From: Actinomycetota bacterium
Lineage (GTDB): Bacteria; Actinomycetota; Actinomycetes; S36-B12; UBA10799
DNA: 64,000 nucleotides
Reading direction: 5' to 3'
Assembly: GCA_020636995.1 (NCBI GenBank)
Contig: JACJWU010000004.1
Span: forward strand, 124,001-188,000
Of the stretch, positions 32,174-40,174 are shown piece by piece (the first letter of the stretch is position 1; each line of letters starts with the position of its first letter). Below the pieces are notes generated by a model that worked only from the letters and a program-made list of their open reading frames with translations, was not told the origin of the DNA and did no database searches. The translations under genes and the position numbers were made by a program.

Positions 32174-33529
32174 ATGTCCGATCCGAACATGCATTGGGAC
32201 GGGCAGCAATGGCTGCGATGGGACGGGCAGGAGTGGGTACCCGACCAGTCGCCGCCACCGGTCCAGCACAAGAGCCACGCGGGTGTGATCATCGGCGCGA
32301 TCGCCGCCGTCGTCGTCATGGCGCTGCTGCTGACCGCCGGCGGGTTCTGGTTGATCCGCTCGCGACTCGACGAGAACCCGACAGGGGATACCACGAGTTC
32401 GATCACCACCGTTCCGATAAACGGCACACAGGATTCATTCACGGACCCGGTGGGCACGGACGAAGAGATCACACCGAAGACGCCCAAGCAGTCTGTGACC
32501 GTGCCGGGAGGCGAACGAGGCCTCTACGGCGGCACGCGGGACATCGGCAGCTGCAACCGCAAACAGTTGGTCTCATTCCTCATGGCCAACCCCGAGAAAG
32601 GGCGGGCCTGGGCAGGCGTCCTTGGGATCCAGTACGAGCAGATCCCGACGTACGTGATGAAGCTGACGCCGCTGGTGCTGCGCAGCGACACCCTGGTCAT
32701 GAACCATGGCTACGCGAACGGACAGGCGACGTCATTCCTCTCGGTGCTGCAGGCCGGCACCGCCGTGCTGGTCGGACGCCGTGGCCTGCCGGTCGTCCGC
32801 TGCTACTGCGGCAATCCGCTGACCCAACCCCCGACGCAGGTTCCACAGGCGACCTACACCGGACCCACGTGGACGTGGTGGAACCCCCAGTCGATCACGG
32901 TCATCACCCAGAACACCACGTTCATCGACATCTTCGTGGTGGTCGACATCCGCACTGGCGACAAGTTCACGCGACCTGCGGGAACCGCCGGAGGGGCGGA
33001 CGGGACACCAGGTGGCACCAGCCCCGGTGGCACGACTCCGGGTGACAGCACCACCAGTGGCACCAGCCGGCAGGTCGAGGATGTGACCGGATTCCTCAAT
33101 GCCGTGTCGGCCGGAGACTACGGAGCCGCGGACTCCTACTGCACAGACGGCTTCATCGGCCGGTTCGGCGGGGCCGCGAATCTGGCGCCAGGATGGGGTG
33201 CCTTGGTTGACTACCGGATCACCGGTGCGTACGAAGGCGACACGTTCGTCGCGGTGTACGTGGAGGAGTACTGGGAGGGCGGATTCCGGCAGAGCACCTA
33301 CTACGTCACCAAAGGTGGCGGCACGTACATCGAGGACGCGGACTTCGCGGACAGCGACCAGCCGTACACAGAGGAGCCCTACACCGAAGAGCCCTACACG
33401 GAGGAACCGTACACAGAGGAGCCCTACACCGAAGAGCCGTACACCGACGGGCCCAACGGCGACTACCCCTCGGACTACCCGACGCAGTACCCGGATGAAG
33501 GCGGACTGTACGACGACTCCGTCGGCTGA
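32174..33529 (+). CDS. Membrane-anchored DUF6777-like protein with PYTEE repeats
   Basis: The protein is 451 aa from ATG 32174 (MSDPNMHWDGQQWLRWDGQEW). The N-terminal Trp-rich segment resembles DUF2510-type motifs. It is followed by one transmembrane helix (about 34-58) and a large outside domain with GGERGLYGGTRDIGSCNRKQLVSFL and LVMNHGYANG, typical of actinobacterial DUF6777. Two Cys in RCYCGNP may pair with others. After a Gly/Thr linker comes a small second domain. The tail has five PYTEE repeats (33361-33450), then Tyr/Asp-rich sequence. Function unknown. The tandem acidic tail may bind cations or be phosphorylated, which is speculation. Confidence 0.75.
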   Translation: MSDPNMHWDGQQWLRWDGQEWVPDQSPPPVQHKSHAGVIIGAIAAVVVMALLLTAGGFWLIRSRLDENPTGDTTSSITTVPINGTQDSFTDPVGTDEEITPKTPKQSVTVPGGERGLYGGTRDIGSCNRKQLVSFLMANPEKGRAWAGVLGIQYEQIPTYVMKLTPLVLRSDTLVMNHGYANGQATSFLSVLQAGTAVLVGRRGLPVVRCYCGNPLTQPPTQVPQATYTGPTWTWWNPQSITVITQNTTFIDIFVVVDIRTGDKFTRPAGTAGGADGTPGGTSPGGTTPGDSTTSGTSRQVEDVTGFLNAVSAGDYGAADSYCTDGFIGRFGGAANLAPGWGALVDYRITGAYEGDTFVAVYVEEYWEGGFRQSTYYVTKGGGTYIEDADFADSDQPYTEEPYTEEPYTEEPYTEEPYTEEPYTDGPNGDYPSDYPTQYPDEGGLYDDSVG

Positions 33530-33532
33530 CGC

Positions 33533-34342
33533 TCAGAGCAGGACGGTGCCTTCCACGCGGCTGACCGTGGCGCCGGCGACCCAGACCTCGTCGTCTGCGT
33601 AGGACAGCCGGATCCTGCCGTCGCGGCCGATCGCCGTGCCCTGCCGCGCGGTGTAGGGGTAGCGCAGGCGCCCGGTGCTGGTGAGCCACGGCGCCAGTGA
33701 GGCGTTGAGGCTACCCGTGACGGGATCCTCCACGGTCGCGCCGGCGACGTCGAAGAACGCCCGCACCTCGAGGTCGGCGGGATCTCCGCCCGGATGCAGA
33801 GCCACCGCCCCGATGTCGTAGCCACGCAGCGGTCCGGGACGCAGCGCCATCAACTCCGCCACGCTGTCCAGCAGGACCGCGACCCATCCGGGACCGTTGT
33901 CGACCCACTGCGCGTCGGCCACCTCCGCCACCCCGAGGATGTCGCAGATCGCGGCGAGGTCCTCGGCGGCAACCGGTCCGCTGCGCACGAGCGGCGGGGC
34001 TGCGAACGCCCAGCCGTCGTCGGTGCGTCGCGTGCGGATCAGCCCAGCGTCACACTCCTGGATGACGTCGGTCACGTCCGAGCCCGCGGTCCACGCGTGC
34101 ACCGTCCCCAGCGTCGGGTGACCGGCGAACGGCAGCTCCTCACCCGGCGTGAAGATGCGGACACGGTAGTCGGCCAGCGCATCCGTCGGCGGGAGGACGA
34201 AGGTCGTCTCCGAGAGATTCGTCCACCGCGCGAAGGCCTGCATCTGCTCATCGGTGAGTCCTTCGCCGTCGAGAACCACGGCCACGGGATTCCCGAGCAG
34301 GGCATCGGAGAAGACATCGACCTGCTGGAATGTTCGCTGCAT
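33533..34342 (-). CDS. PhzF-family isomerase/epimerase-like protein
   Basis: The protein is 269 aa. The family has two related diaminopimelate-epimerase-like halves. Here VDVFSDALLGNPVAVVLD opens the first half, and the catalytic Glu45 lies in NLSETTFVLPP. Next come FTPGEELPFAGHPTLGTVHA and, in the second half, VEDPVTGSLNASLAPWL. This is a complete, apparently active member. The substrate is unknown outside phenazine pathways, and no phenazine genes are present. Its 3' end is 3 bp from the preceding convergent gene. Confidence 0.92.
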   Translation of the reverse strand: MQRTFQQVDVFSDALLGNPVAVVLDGEGLTDEQMQAFARWTNLSETTFVLPPTDALADYRVRIFTPGEELPFAGHPTLGTVHAWTAGSDVTDVIQECDAGLIRTRRTDDGWAFAAPPLVRSGPVAAEDLAAICDILGVAEVADAQWVDNGPGWVAVLLDSVAELMALRPGPLRGYDIGAVALHPGGDPADLEVRAFFDVAGATVEDPVTGSLNASLAPWLTSTGRLRYPYTARQGTAIGRDGRIRLSYADDEVWVAGATVSRVEGTVLL

Positions 34343-34377
34343 CCCCCCACTGTGCCACCGAGTGCAAGAATCACGAA

Positions 34378-35022
34378 GTGCGCTTCCTGTCTGTGAATCC
34401 GCCCGACGCCGACTCCGGACTCATCGGCTTCGTCCTGCGGACCATTGACCAGCTCGGCGAGATCGGAGTGGGTGCGCTGATCCTGCTGGAGTCGCTGGTG
34501 CCACCGATCCCGAGCGAGGTGGTTCTCCCCGCGGCCGGGGCGCTGGTCTACTTCGGCGATCTGTCAGGACCGCTGACCATGTTCTGGGCCACCGTCGGAT
34601 CGGTCATCGGCGCGCTCATCCTCTACGGCGCGGGCCGAGCGTTCGGTGAGGAGCGCACACGTAAGGTGATGCTCGCCGTGCCCCTGATCGATGCTGATGA
34701 CGTCGACCGTGCCGACGAATGGTTCAGCAGGCACGGCGACAAGGCGGTCATCATCGGACGGCTCATCCCCGGGGTGCGCAGCCTTGTGTCGCTGCCGGCC
34801 GGTGCTGCGGCAATGCCCGTGGGGCGGTTCGTGCTGCTGACCACTCTCGGATCGGCGATCTGGAACGTCCTGCTGGTGGGCTCCGGCTGGCTGTTGGGCA
34901 CGCAGTACCACCTGATCGAGGCTCACATCGACACCGCGAACAACATCATCTACGCACTCATCGGCGCCTCGATCGCCGTGTTCATCATGCGGCGGCTGCA
35001 CCGCAGGTCCAAGGACGGCTAG
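34378..35022 (+). CDS. DedA-family membrane protein
   Basis: The protein is 214 aa, start GTG 34378. It carries the SNARE-associated/VTT domain: LILLESLVPPIPSEVVLPAAGAL, AFGEERTRK, then FSRHGDKAVIIGRLIPGVRSLVSLPAGAAAMP with the conserved Arg residues of the family, and three further helices. DedA proteins act in undecaprenyl-phosphate or phospholipid recycling across the membrane. It is divergent from phzF and overlaps the next convergent gene by 4 bp. Confidence 0.9.
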   Translation: MRFLSVNPPDADSGLIGFVLRTIDQLGEIGVGALILLESLVPPIPSEVVLPAAGALVYFGDLSGPLTMFWATVGSVIGALILYGAGRAFGEERTRKVMLAVPLIDADDVDRADEWFSRHGDKAVIIGRLIPGVRSLVSLPAGAAAMPVGRFVLLTTLGSAIWNVLLVGSGWLLGTQYHLIEAHIDTANNIIYALIGASIAVFIMRRLHRRSKDG

Positions 35023-36740
35023 GCCCGCGGAGCCGCCTGCCCGACCACCAGCCCGAGCAGGCAGGCGTCAGGGGCGCTGACGGTGAGGCTGTCGGGCACG
35101 GCGGTTTCCGGGAAGAAGACCCGGCGGTCACCGGCCGGCAAGTCCAAGGCCAAGGTCCAGGTCCTGTCGCCGATCTGCACGCGTGCACGCGTGTCCCGGG
35201 TCGCCACGTAGTGCATCCGGTACGTGGGCCGGTTGGGCTCCCGGCCCTCCGGCATTGCCAACTCGACCGACGTATCGAGCGGCAGGCATCCACCGGGGTG
35301 ATCGAAGACCAGACCCTCGACGCCCGCCGGCACCCGCCGCCCCCGGGAATCGAGCATGTACGGATCCACACTCGCGTCGACCCACTCCCCGTCCACCCCG
35401 GCCAGCGCCAGCGTGTGGGCCGCGGAGTCGAATGGCGGGCTGTAGACGAAGACCCCGAACGCAGCACGCGGGGCATCCGTGTTCAAGGTCGGCTGCTGCA
35501 GCGATTGACGTGCCGCTTCCAGATAGGCCCGGCCTGGCGCCGAGGGCACGGCCTGCGCATACGTGCTGGCCGCGGCAAGTGCGCTGACCAGCAGCAACGA
35601 CCCCGCGGCCACGAAGAGGGGCGCTGAGACGCCTGCCCGGTCGCCGTCGATCGGCAGCCTGCTCGGCAGGAACGCGACTGCCAGGGTCACGGCGAGAACG
35701 GTGAGGCCCTCCACGTAGTAGTACGGGTTGAGCAGGGCCGAACTCCCGAACACGGCGAGCCGGGCCGCGGACAGCACGACCACCGTCAGCAGCAGCAGAC
35801 CGACCATCGGGATCCACGCGCGCCAGCCCGCGCGGCGGCCGCGGTGGACCACCAACGCCGCGACTGCAAACATGACCACCGCGATCGGCACAGAGGCGTT
35901 CATCGTCGGGGCCATCGCCGGCGTCCAGGACCAGGGTCCGGCCAGCAGCAGGGCCGGACCCACCTTGCCCACCGCCAGCAGCGACCCCTCGACGATCAGA
36001 TCCGCACCGGCCCGCTGCCCGGGAAGGGTTTCGGCGTAGCTCGAGACCGTGAAGTAGACGGCGGCGTACACCGCCACCAGCGCCCCGGCAGCGAGCCAGA
36101 ACGAACGTGCACTGCGCCACGCGCGTGTCACCGAGACGACCGGACCACCCCGTTCGAACCAGGCTGCCGCCACCAGGAACAGCAGCGGCACGATCAGCAG
36201 GGTGGTCTCAACGGCCAACAGGCCCAGAACCAGGCACAACAGCACCCAGTACCCCCAGCGCCCTGCGCGCAGCCGCCCGCGCAGGAAGGCGTACAGCGCC
36301 GCCGCCGTACACGCCCACAGGGGCGCTTGATAGACCAGCGGCGATGGCCACATGACGGCCGCGAGTCCAGCAGGTCCCCAGGCGGCCACCGCGAAACCTG
36401 CCACCGCACGGTCGTCCGGCCCGACCAACAACCGGATGCTGGCCCACGTGAAGAACAGGGCGACCGCAACCAGAGCGATCCCCACGGCCACCAGCGGCCA
36501 CCATGGGGCCGGCCCGAACAGCGCCACCGCCGCCCAGAACGTGAACAACCCGAAGGGCATCACGTGACTGCCGTAGGGCAGGAACAGATCCGCCGGCCCG
36601 AAATCGGGACTCGTGACGATGGACAACAGGATCCAGTCGTCGCCGCGCAAGTAGGCGACTCGCGCCACGGCCACGTAGATCCCGACCCCCACGAGGGCGA
36701 CCACGAGGGCGAGCACATCCGCTCGCCGCATCTGGATCAC
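35019..36740 (-). CDS. Large polytopic membrane protein with extracytoplasmic C-terminal domain
   Basis: The protein is 573 aa from GTG 36740 (ATG 36731 is the alternative). About eleven helices span residues 5-430. A first-loop motif YLRGDDWILLSIVTSPDFG, then YGSHVMPFGLFTFW, recalls GT-C-type glycosyltransferases, where acidic residues in the first loop are catalytic; the similarity is faint. The last 140 residues lie outside the membrane and are beta-rich (PFDSAAHTLALAGVDGEWVDASVDPYMLDS). Family not recognised. It may be a cell-envelope sugar transferase, at low confidence. Confidence 0.6.
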   Translation of the reverse strand: MIQMRRADVLALVVALVGVGIYVAVARVAYLRGDDWILLSIVTSPDFGPADLFLPYGSHVMPFGLFTFWAAVALFGPAPWWPLVAVGIALVAVALFFTWASIRLLVGPDDRAVAGFAVAAWGPAGLAAVMWPSPLVYQAPLWACTAAALYAFLRGRLRAGRWGYWVLLCLVLGLLAVETTLLIVPLLFLVAAAWFERGGPVVSVTRAWRSARSFWLAAGALVAVYAAVYFTVSSYAETLPGQRAGADLIVEGSLLAVGKVGPALLLAGPWSWTPAMAPTMNASVPIAVVMFAVAALVVHRGRRAGWRAWIPMVGLLLLTVVVLSAARLAVFGSSALLNPYYYVEGLTVLAVTLAVAFLPSRLPIDGDRAGVSAPLFVAAGSLLLVSALAAASTYAQAVPSAPGRAYLEAARQSLQQPTLNTDAPRAAFGVFVYSPPFDSAAHTLALAGVDGEWVDASVDPYMLDSRGRRVPAGVEGLVFDHPGGCLPLDTSVELAMPEGREPNRPTYRMHYVATRDTRARVQIGDRTWTLALDLPAGDRRVFFPETAVPDSLTVSAPDACLLGLVVGQAAPRA

Positions 36741-36801
36741 GCTCGCGAGCCTAGCGACGGACTCGTTGGCAGCAGCACTTCCCGGCGCGTAGCGTGGCGG
36801 C

Positions 36802-37425
36802 ATGGCCCGCTTCTTCGATGTCCATCCGGTGACTCCACAGCCGCGGCTGATCAACCAGGTCGTTCAGATGGTGCAGCAGGACGCGCTCATCGCCTACCCG
36901 ACCGACTCGGGCTACGCGCTCGGCTGCCGTTTGGGCAACGTGGCGGGAGTGGAACGCATCCGGCAGATCCGGCACCTCGACGACCGCCACGACTTCACCC
37001 TGATGTGCCACGACTTCGCCCAGATGAGCCAGTTCGTGTTCGTGAGCAACAAGGTCTTCCGTCTCATCAAAGCCCACACACCGGGCAGTTACACCTTCAT
37101 CCTTCCGGCCACACGTGAGGTTCCGCGCCGTTTCATGAACCCGAAGAAGCGCACGGTCGGTGTGCGTATCTCCCCCAATCCGGTGGCGCTGGCACTCGTC
37201 GAGACGCTCGGCGAACCGCTGCTGTCGAGCACACTGCTGATGCCCGGGGAGGATCACGCCATGTCCGACGGCTGGGAGGTCAAGGAACGCCTCGATCACG
37301 TCGTCGACGCCGTGATCGACGGTGCGGCGGGCACCGAACCGACCACGGTGGTGGACCTCGCCGAGGGTGAGCCGGTGATCCAGCGCATAGGCGCAGGCGA
37401 TCCGGCACCCTTCCAGGAGGGGTGA
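36802..37425 (+). CDS. yciO: YciO (YrdC/Sua5-superfamily) protein
   Basis: The protein is 207 aa. It follows the E. coli YciO pattern along its length: FFDVHPVTPQPRLINQVV, YPTDSGYALGC, RHDFTLMCHDF, HTPGSYTFILPATREVPRR, GVRISPNPVALALVETLGEP, and a final PTTVVDL. YciO is a paralogue of the TsaC/YrdC enzyme that makes threonylcarbamoyl-AMP for tRNA t6A; its own role is less certain. Start ATG 36802. Its last codons form one arm of a 17-bp inverted repeat (37422-37438). Confidence 0.92.
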   Translation: MARFFDVHPVTPQPRLINQVVQMVQQDALIAYPTDSGYALGCRLGNVAGVERIRQIRHLDDRHDFTLMCHDFAQMSQFVFVSNKVFRLIKAHTPGSYTFILPATREVPRRFMNPKKRTVGVRISPNPVALALVETLGEPLLSSTLLMPGEDHAMSDGWEVKERLDHVVDAVIDGAAGTEPTTVVDLAEGEPVIQRIGAGDPAPFQEG

Positions 37426-37512
37426 GTCATTTTCCAAACTGCCTGACCCGTCGCGGCACTGTTCCCCCATGGATGCCCGCACAACGGCGCTCTACTTTGG
37501 GAAATGACTCAC
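37422..37512. terminator. 17-bp inverted repeat covering both 3' ends of convergent genes
   Basis: GTGAGTCATTTTCCAAA (37422-37438) is the inverse of TTTGGGAAATGACTCAC (37496-37512), 16 of 17 matching, with a 57-nt loop. The left arm contains the TGA of yciO, and the right arm contains the final codons (HFPK) of the opposite gene. It is probably a bidirectional transcription terminator or a mobile palindromic unit. Confidence 0.6.
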
Positions 37513-38400
37513 GTACCCACAGAGAACCGCCCGGCGAGCGACGATGATCGTCTCCGTTTCCGTGAGAACGTACTGCTCCTCGTTCATCACCTGACTCACG
37601 GCGTAGCGCATCAACACCAACCCGAGTCCATGCACGGCGTTCTGCTTGACCCGGTCGCTGACAAACGCGTCCGCCGTGTTGTGGAACTCCCGCCCGTCGA
37701 TCTCCACGCCGAGGCCAAGGTCTGGCCAGTAGCCGTCCAGTCGCTTGAGCCCGTGTGCCGTCATGACCTCCTGCTGCAGGACGGGCGTCGGTAGCGGTGA
37801 CTCCTTGATCAGTCGCCAGAACTTGGCTTCTCCTCCCGACTCCGCGCCCGCGGCAGCCTCCTCCGCGAGTAGCAGCATCGGTGTGCGGACGCGGTCCCAT
37901 CGCGACGCGTCCTCCAGGTTCCGAGGTGTGAGCAGTCCGCGCCGATTGGCCTCCATCGCCGGGAACCGCAGTTCGTCGAGGTCCAGGTCGGCGGCTGCTA
38001 GGGCCAACGCGTCTGCGGGAGTCTGCACCGGGAATCCCGCCACCGTGTGAATCTCTTGAGCCCCTCGACAGTGGACCCGGACACTTGAGTAGCCGACCAC
38101 TCCCGCCCTCGGCACACTGACGTGCGTGATCGGACTCTCCTCGTAGAGACCCCACGCGTGCAGAGCCGACACATGAGTGAGCGCCGCATCTGGCCCCATC
38201 TGCAGAAGCGCCGCCCTGTATCGACCCCACACGTCGAACGTGGAGCCTGGAAGGGCGAGGACCTTCGGATGTACGCAGATGAGTTCACCGCGCTTGATGG
38301 CCCGCCAAATCCCGCGCCGATCCACCCCGGCCGCGCGCAACTGTTCGCGGGTCACGAGACCACTGCCCACCTCGAGAAGGTGGAGGAGCTCGGCGCGCAT
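37492..38400 (-). CDS. AbiEi-type winged-helix protein with DUF559/Vsr-like C-terminal domain
   Basis: The protein is 302 aa from ATG 38400. Residues 1-60 resemble the AbiEi antitoxin N-terminal winged helix (VTREQLRAAGVDRRGIWRAIKRGELICVHPKVL). A middle domain is AbiEi-like (LTHVSALHAWGLYE, QTPADALALA). Residues about 190-295 look like a DUF559/very-short-patch-repair nuclease fold (EAKFWRLIKESPLP, then LDGYWPDLGLGVEIDGREFHN, then LVLMRYAVSQV). No toxin gene is adjacent, so this is the common solo actinobacterial form of unknown role. The protein's last residues are encoded by the inverted repeat. Confidence 0.75.
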   Translation of the reverse strand: MRAELLHLLEVGSGLVTREQLRAAGVDRRGIWRAIKRGELICVHPKVLALPGSTFDVWGRYRAALLQMGPDAALTHVSALHAWGLYEESPITHVSVPRAGVVGYSSVRVHCRGAQEIHTVAGFPVQTPADALALAAADLDLDELRFPAMEANRRGLLTPRNLEDASRWDRVRTPMLLLAEEAAAGAESGGEAKFWRLIKESPLPTPVLQQEVMTAHGLKRLDGYWPDLGLGVEIDGREFHNTADAFVSDRVKQNAVHGLGLVLMRYAVSQVMNEEQYVLTETETIIVARRAVLCGYVSHFPK

Positions 38401-38544
38401 CCACACAGCCTCCTTCGCCGTGGGTCCGCCCCACCACCACCGGCGCTGCATCTGTGGACGATGCGCCGCTGTGATCCACATCACGCAACCCGCTGCCACC
38501 GACCCGTCGGACAGCAGTTACCGTCGTAAGAACGTTGTTTCGAC

Positions 38545-38700
38545 AACCGAATCCGCGGGTAGGCCTGTGGACGAGACAACCCGCCGAAGCGCACGAGCGC
38601 GCCGGGGACCCAGGTAACTGGGGCGAATCCGACGAGAGTCGGTAGAGGACCTTCTCACCCTCGAGCCCGTCAGCTAACCCGGTAGGCGGCAGAGAAGGAG
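38545..38700 (+). promoter_or_regulatory. Cyclic di-AMP riboswitch (ydaO-yuaA type)
   Basis: The 311-bp gap before the NlpC/P60 gene holds the hallmarks of this riboswitch: an AACCGAATCC stretch near the 5' side (about 38546-38555), GCCGGGGACCCAGG followed by TAACTGGGGCGAATC (about 38601-38629), a pairing AGTCGGTAGAGG, and the conserved 3' block GAGCCCGTCAGCTAACCCGG (38663-38682). The GAAGGAG site (38694-38700) follows directly. In Actinobacteria this element usually switches off cell-wall hydrolase genes when c-di-AMP binds, which fits the downstream gene. Boundaries are approximate. Confidence 0.88.
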
Positions 38701-38711
38701 TTGAGTCACGC

Positions 38712-39269
38712 ATGGCGTTCACGCCTGCTCGTATTGCCATGATCGCCGTCGCCGGTGGCGCTGTTGCCGCGTCCGCACTTCCCGTGCAGGCCGCCCCGAC
38801 CCCGGCACCCGCCCCCGCGCAGACCACTGTCAGTCCTGCCAAGAAGCGCGCGCAGGCGGCCAAGGACCGCCGCAAGGCCGCGCGTGAGCGCGCCAACCGC
38901 GCCCGCGCCTCGCTGGTCCGCGTAGCACTGAACCAGAAGGGCGACCGCTATGTCGGCGGCGCCTCCGGACCCAACGCCTTCGACTGCTCCGGCTTCACCA
39001 TGTGGGTGTACAAGACCGCGACCGGCAAGAGCCTGCCGCACTACTCCGGCGCCCAGATGAACAAGGCCCGCCGCGTGGGCCGCAAGCACCTCAAGCCCGG
39101 CGACCTGCTGTTCTACGGCCGCGGCGGCTCGCAGCACGTGTCGATGTACATCGGCAAGGGCAAGATGATCCACGCCACGAACCCGCGCAGCGGCGTGCGC
39201 GTCGACAGCATCAACATGGGCTACTACCGGGCCCGGTTCGCCGGCGCCGGCCGGATCATCGAGGGCTGA
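38712..39269 (+). CDS. Secreted NlpC/P60 peptidoglycan hydrolase
   Basis: The protein is 185 aa with a signal peptide (cleavage near VQAA, residue 28). A Pro/Ala linker and a basic helix (about 43-68) precede the NlpC/P60 domain. The catalytic triad is visible: Cys92 in FDCSGF, His142 in QHVSMYIG and His154 in IHATNP. It would cut peptide stems in peptidoglycan (endopeptidase), like Rpf/RipA partners. It is under a c-di-AMP riboswitch. Its 3' end overlaps the convergent gene by 14 bp. Confidence 0.92.
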   Translation: MAFTPARIAMIAVAGGAVAASALPVQAAPTPAPAPAQTTVSPAKKRAQAAKDRRKAARERANRARASLVRVALNQKGDRYVGGASGPNAFDCSGFTMWVYKTATGKSLPHYSGAQMNKARRVGRKHLKPGDLLFYGRGGSQHVSMYIGKGKMIHATNPRSGVRVDSINMGYYRARFAGAGRIIEG

Positions 39270-40092
39270 GATCCCGTAGCCGGGGTCCCACCGCGACGAC
39301 CACGTAGATCAGCCACGCGATCATGCCCACGTGCAGGACGTCGTTCGCGGAGAAGTAGAAGCCGTCGCCACCGTCCCAGAGCGTCTCGGTGATACCGGCC
39401 GCGTAGTAGGCGAAGTAGGCGACGTTGACGACGACCAGTAACACCGCGGCGATCAGGATCGGGCGCGAGGCTGGTTGCTTGCTGCGTGCTGCGAGCACGA
39501 TCACAAGGATGATCCCGGGCAGGGCGAAGAGCATCAGGACCTCGAACGACAGCAGCAAGGTGCTGGGCAGCAGCACGCCGACGACCGCGACGATCGAGTA
39601 GACCACAGCGTTGGCCAAGGCGTAGATGATCACACCCCGGCGGGCCTGGGTGCAGGCGTATGCGACCGCCACGAGCATGGCGCTGACGCTCCAGGCCTGC
39701 GTGATGCTGTAGCCCACCTCAAGGGCGTTGGTGTACGTGCAGAACTGCTTGCCCGCGCACTTCAACTCGTAGCTGAACGCCTGGTAGCTCACGCCGGCCT
39801 GCGCCGCACCGAGGCCGCCGAGGATCAGCGCAGTGCCCAACCACCCCCGGGACACCTGACCCCGCCGGGTCACCAGGAAGCCCACCCCGACTGCGATCCA
39901 CAACAGCGCCAGGGAGAACACGAGAAAGGTCCCGAGGGGCTCGTTGAGGACCACGTCACCCACATCGACGCATGGCCGCTGCTCGCACCACTGCTCGGGT
40001 GTGATGGGCGGGTCGTACTCGATGTCGTTCAGGGCACAGCCGCTCAGGACCAGCAGTATCGGGATCCACACAAGGCGACGCATGCCCTTCAT
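39256..40092 (-). CDS. Polytopic membrane protein with lipoprotein-like N-terminus
   Basis: The protein is 278 aa. The N-terminus MKGMRRLVWIPILLVLSGC is a lipobox-type signal (Cys19). A short outside segment with paired Cys (EQWCEQRPCVD) follows, then about seven helices from residue 55 on. Another Cys pair lies in an outside loop (ELKCAGKQFCTY). The layout is reminiscent of seven-helix alkaline-ceramidase/DUF6962-like proteins, but this is only a general resemblance. It is divergent from the PadR gene, with 82 bp between starts. Confidence 0.6.
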   Translation of the reverse strand: MKGMRRLVWIPILLVLSGCALNDIEYDPPITPEQWCEQRPCVDVGDVVLNEPLGTFLVFSLALLWIAVGVGFLVTRRGQVSRGWLGTALILGGLGAAQAGVSYQAFSYELKCAGKQFCTYTNALEVGYSITQAWSVSAMLVAVAYACTQARRGVIIYALANAVVYSIVAVVGVLLPSTLLLSFEVLMLFALPGIILVIVLAARSKQPASRPILIAAVLLVVVNVAYFAYYAAGITETLWDGGDGFYFSANDVLHVGMIAWLIYVVVAVGPRLRDLSPR

Positions 40093-40113
40093 CGTGCCGC
40101 ATTCCGATGGGTG

Positions 40114-40142
40114 TTGACGTACGTGCTTTCGCGATATATCGT
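40114..40142 (+). promoter_or_regulatory. PadR promoter and operator
   Basis: TTGACG (40114-40119) is a good -35. The -10 region (TATCGT at 40137-40142, 17 bp away, or TATATC at 40135) is embedded in the perfect palindrome CGATATATCG (40132-40141). ATAT-centred palindromes over the promoter are typical PadR autoregulatory sites. It lies 33 bp before the ATG at 40175, which has the SD AAGGAG. Confidence 0.65.
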
Positions 40143-40174
40143 GAGTGCAACGCGTACGAACGAAGGAGATTCAC

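Noticed and set aside
33361..33450. Considered as a DNA-level tandem repeat array (CRISPR or iteron)
   Set aside because: The repeats are in frame, vary at third codon positions and encode PYTEE, so they are protein repeats.
35844..37118. 424-codon open frame opposite the large membrane protein
   Set aside because: Hydrophilic, low-complexity antisense translation; it also overlaps the start of yciO.
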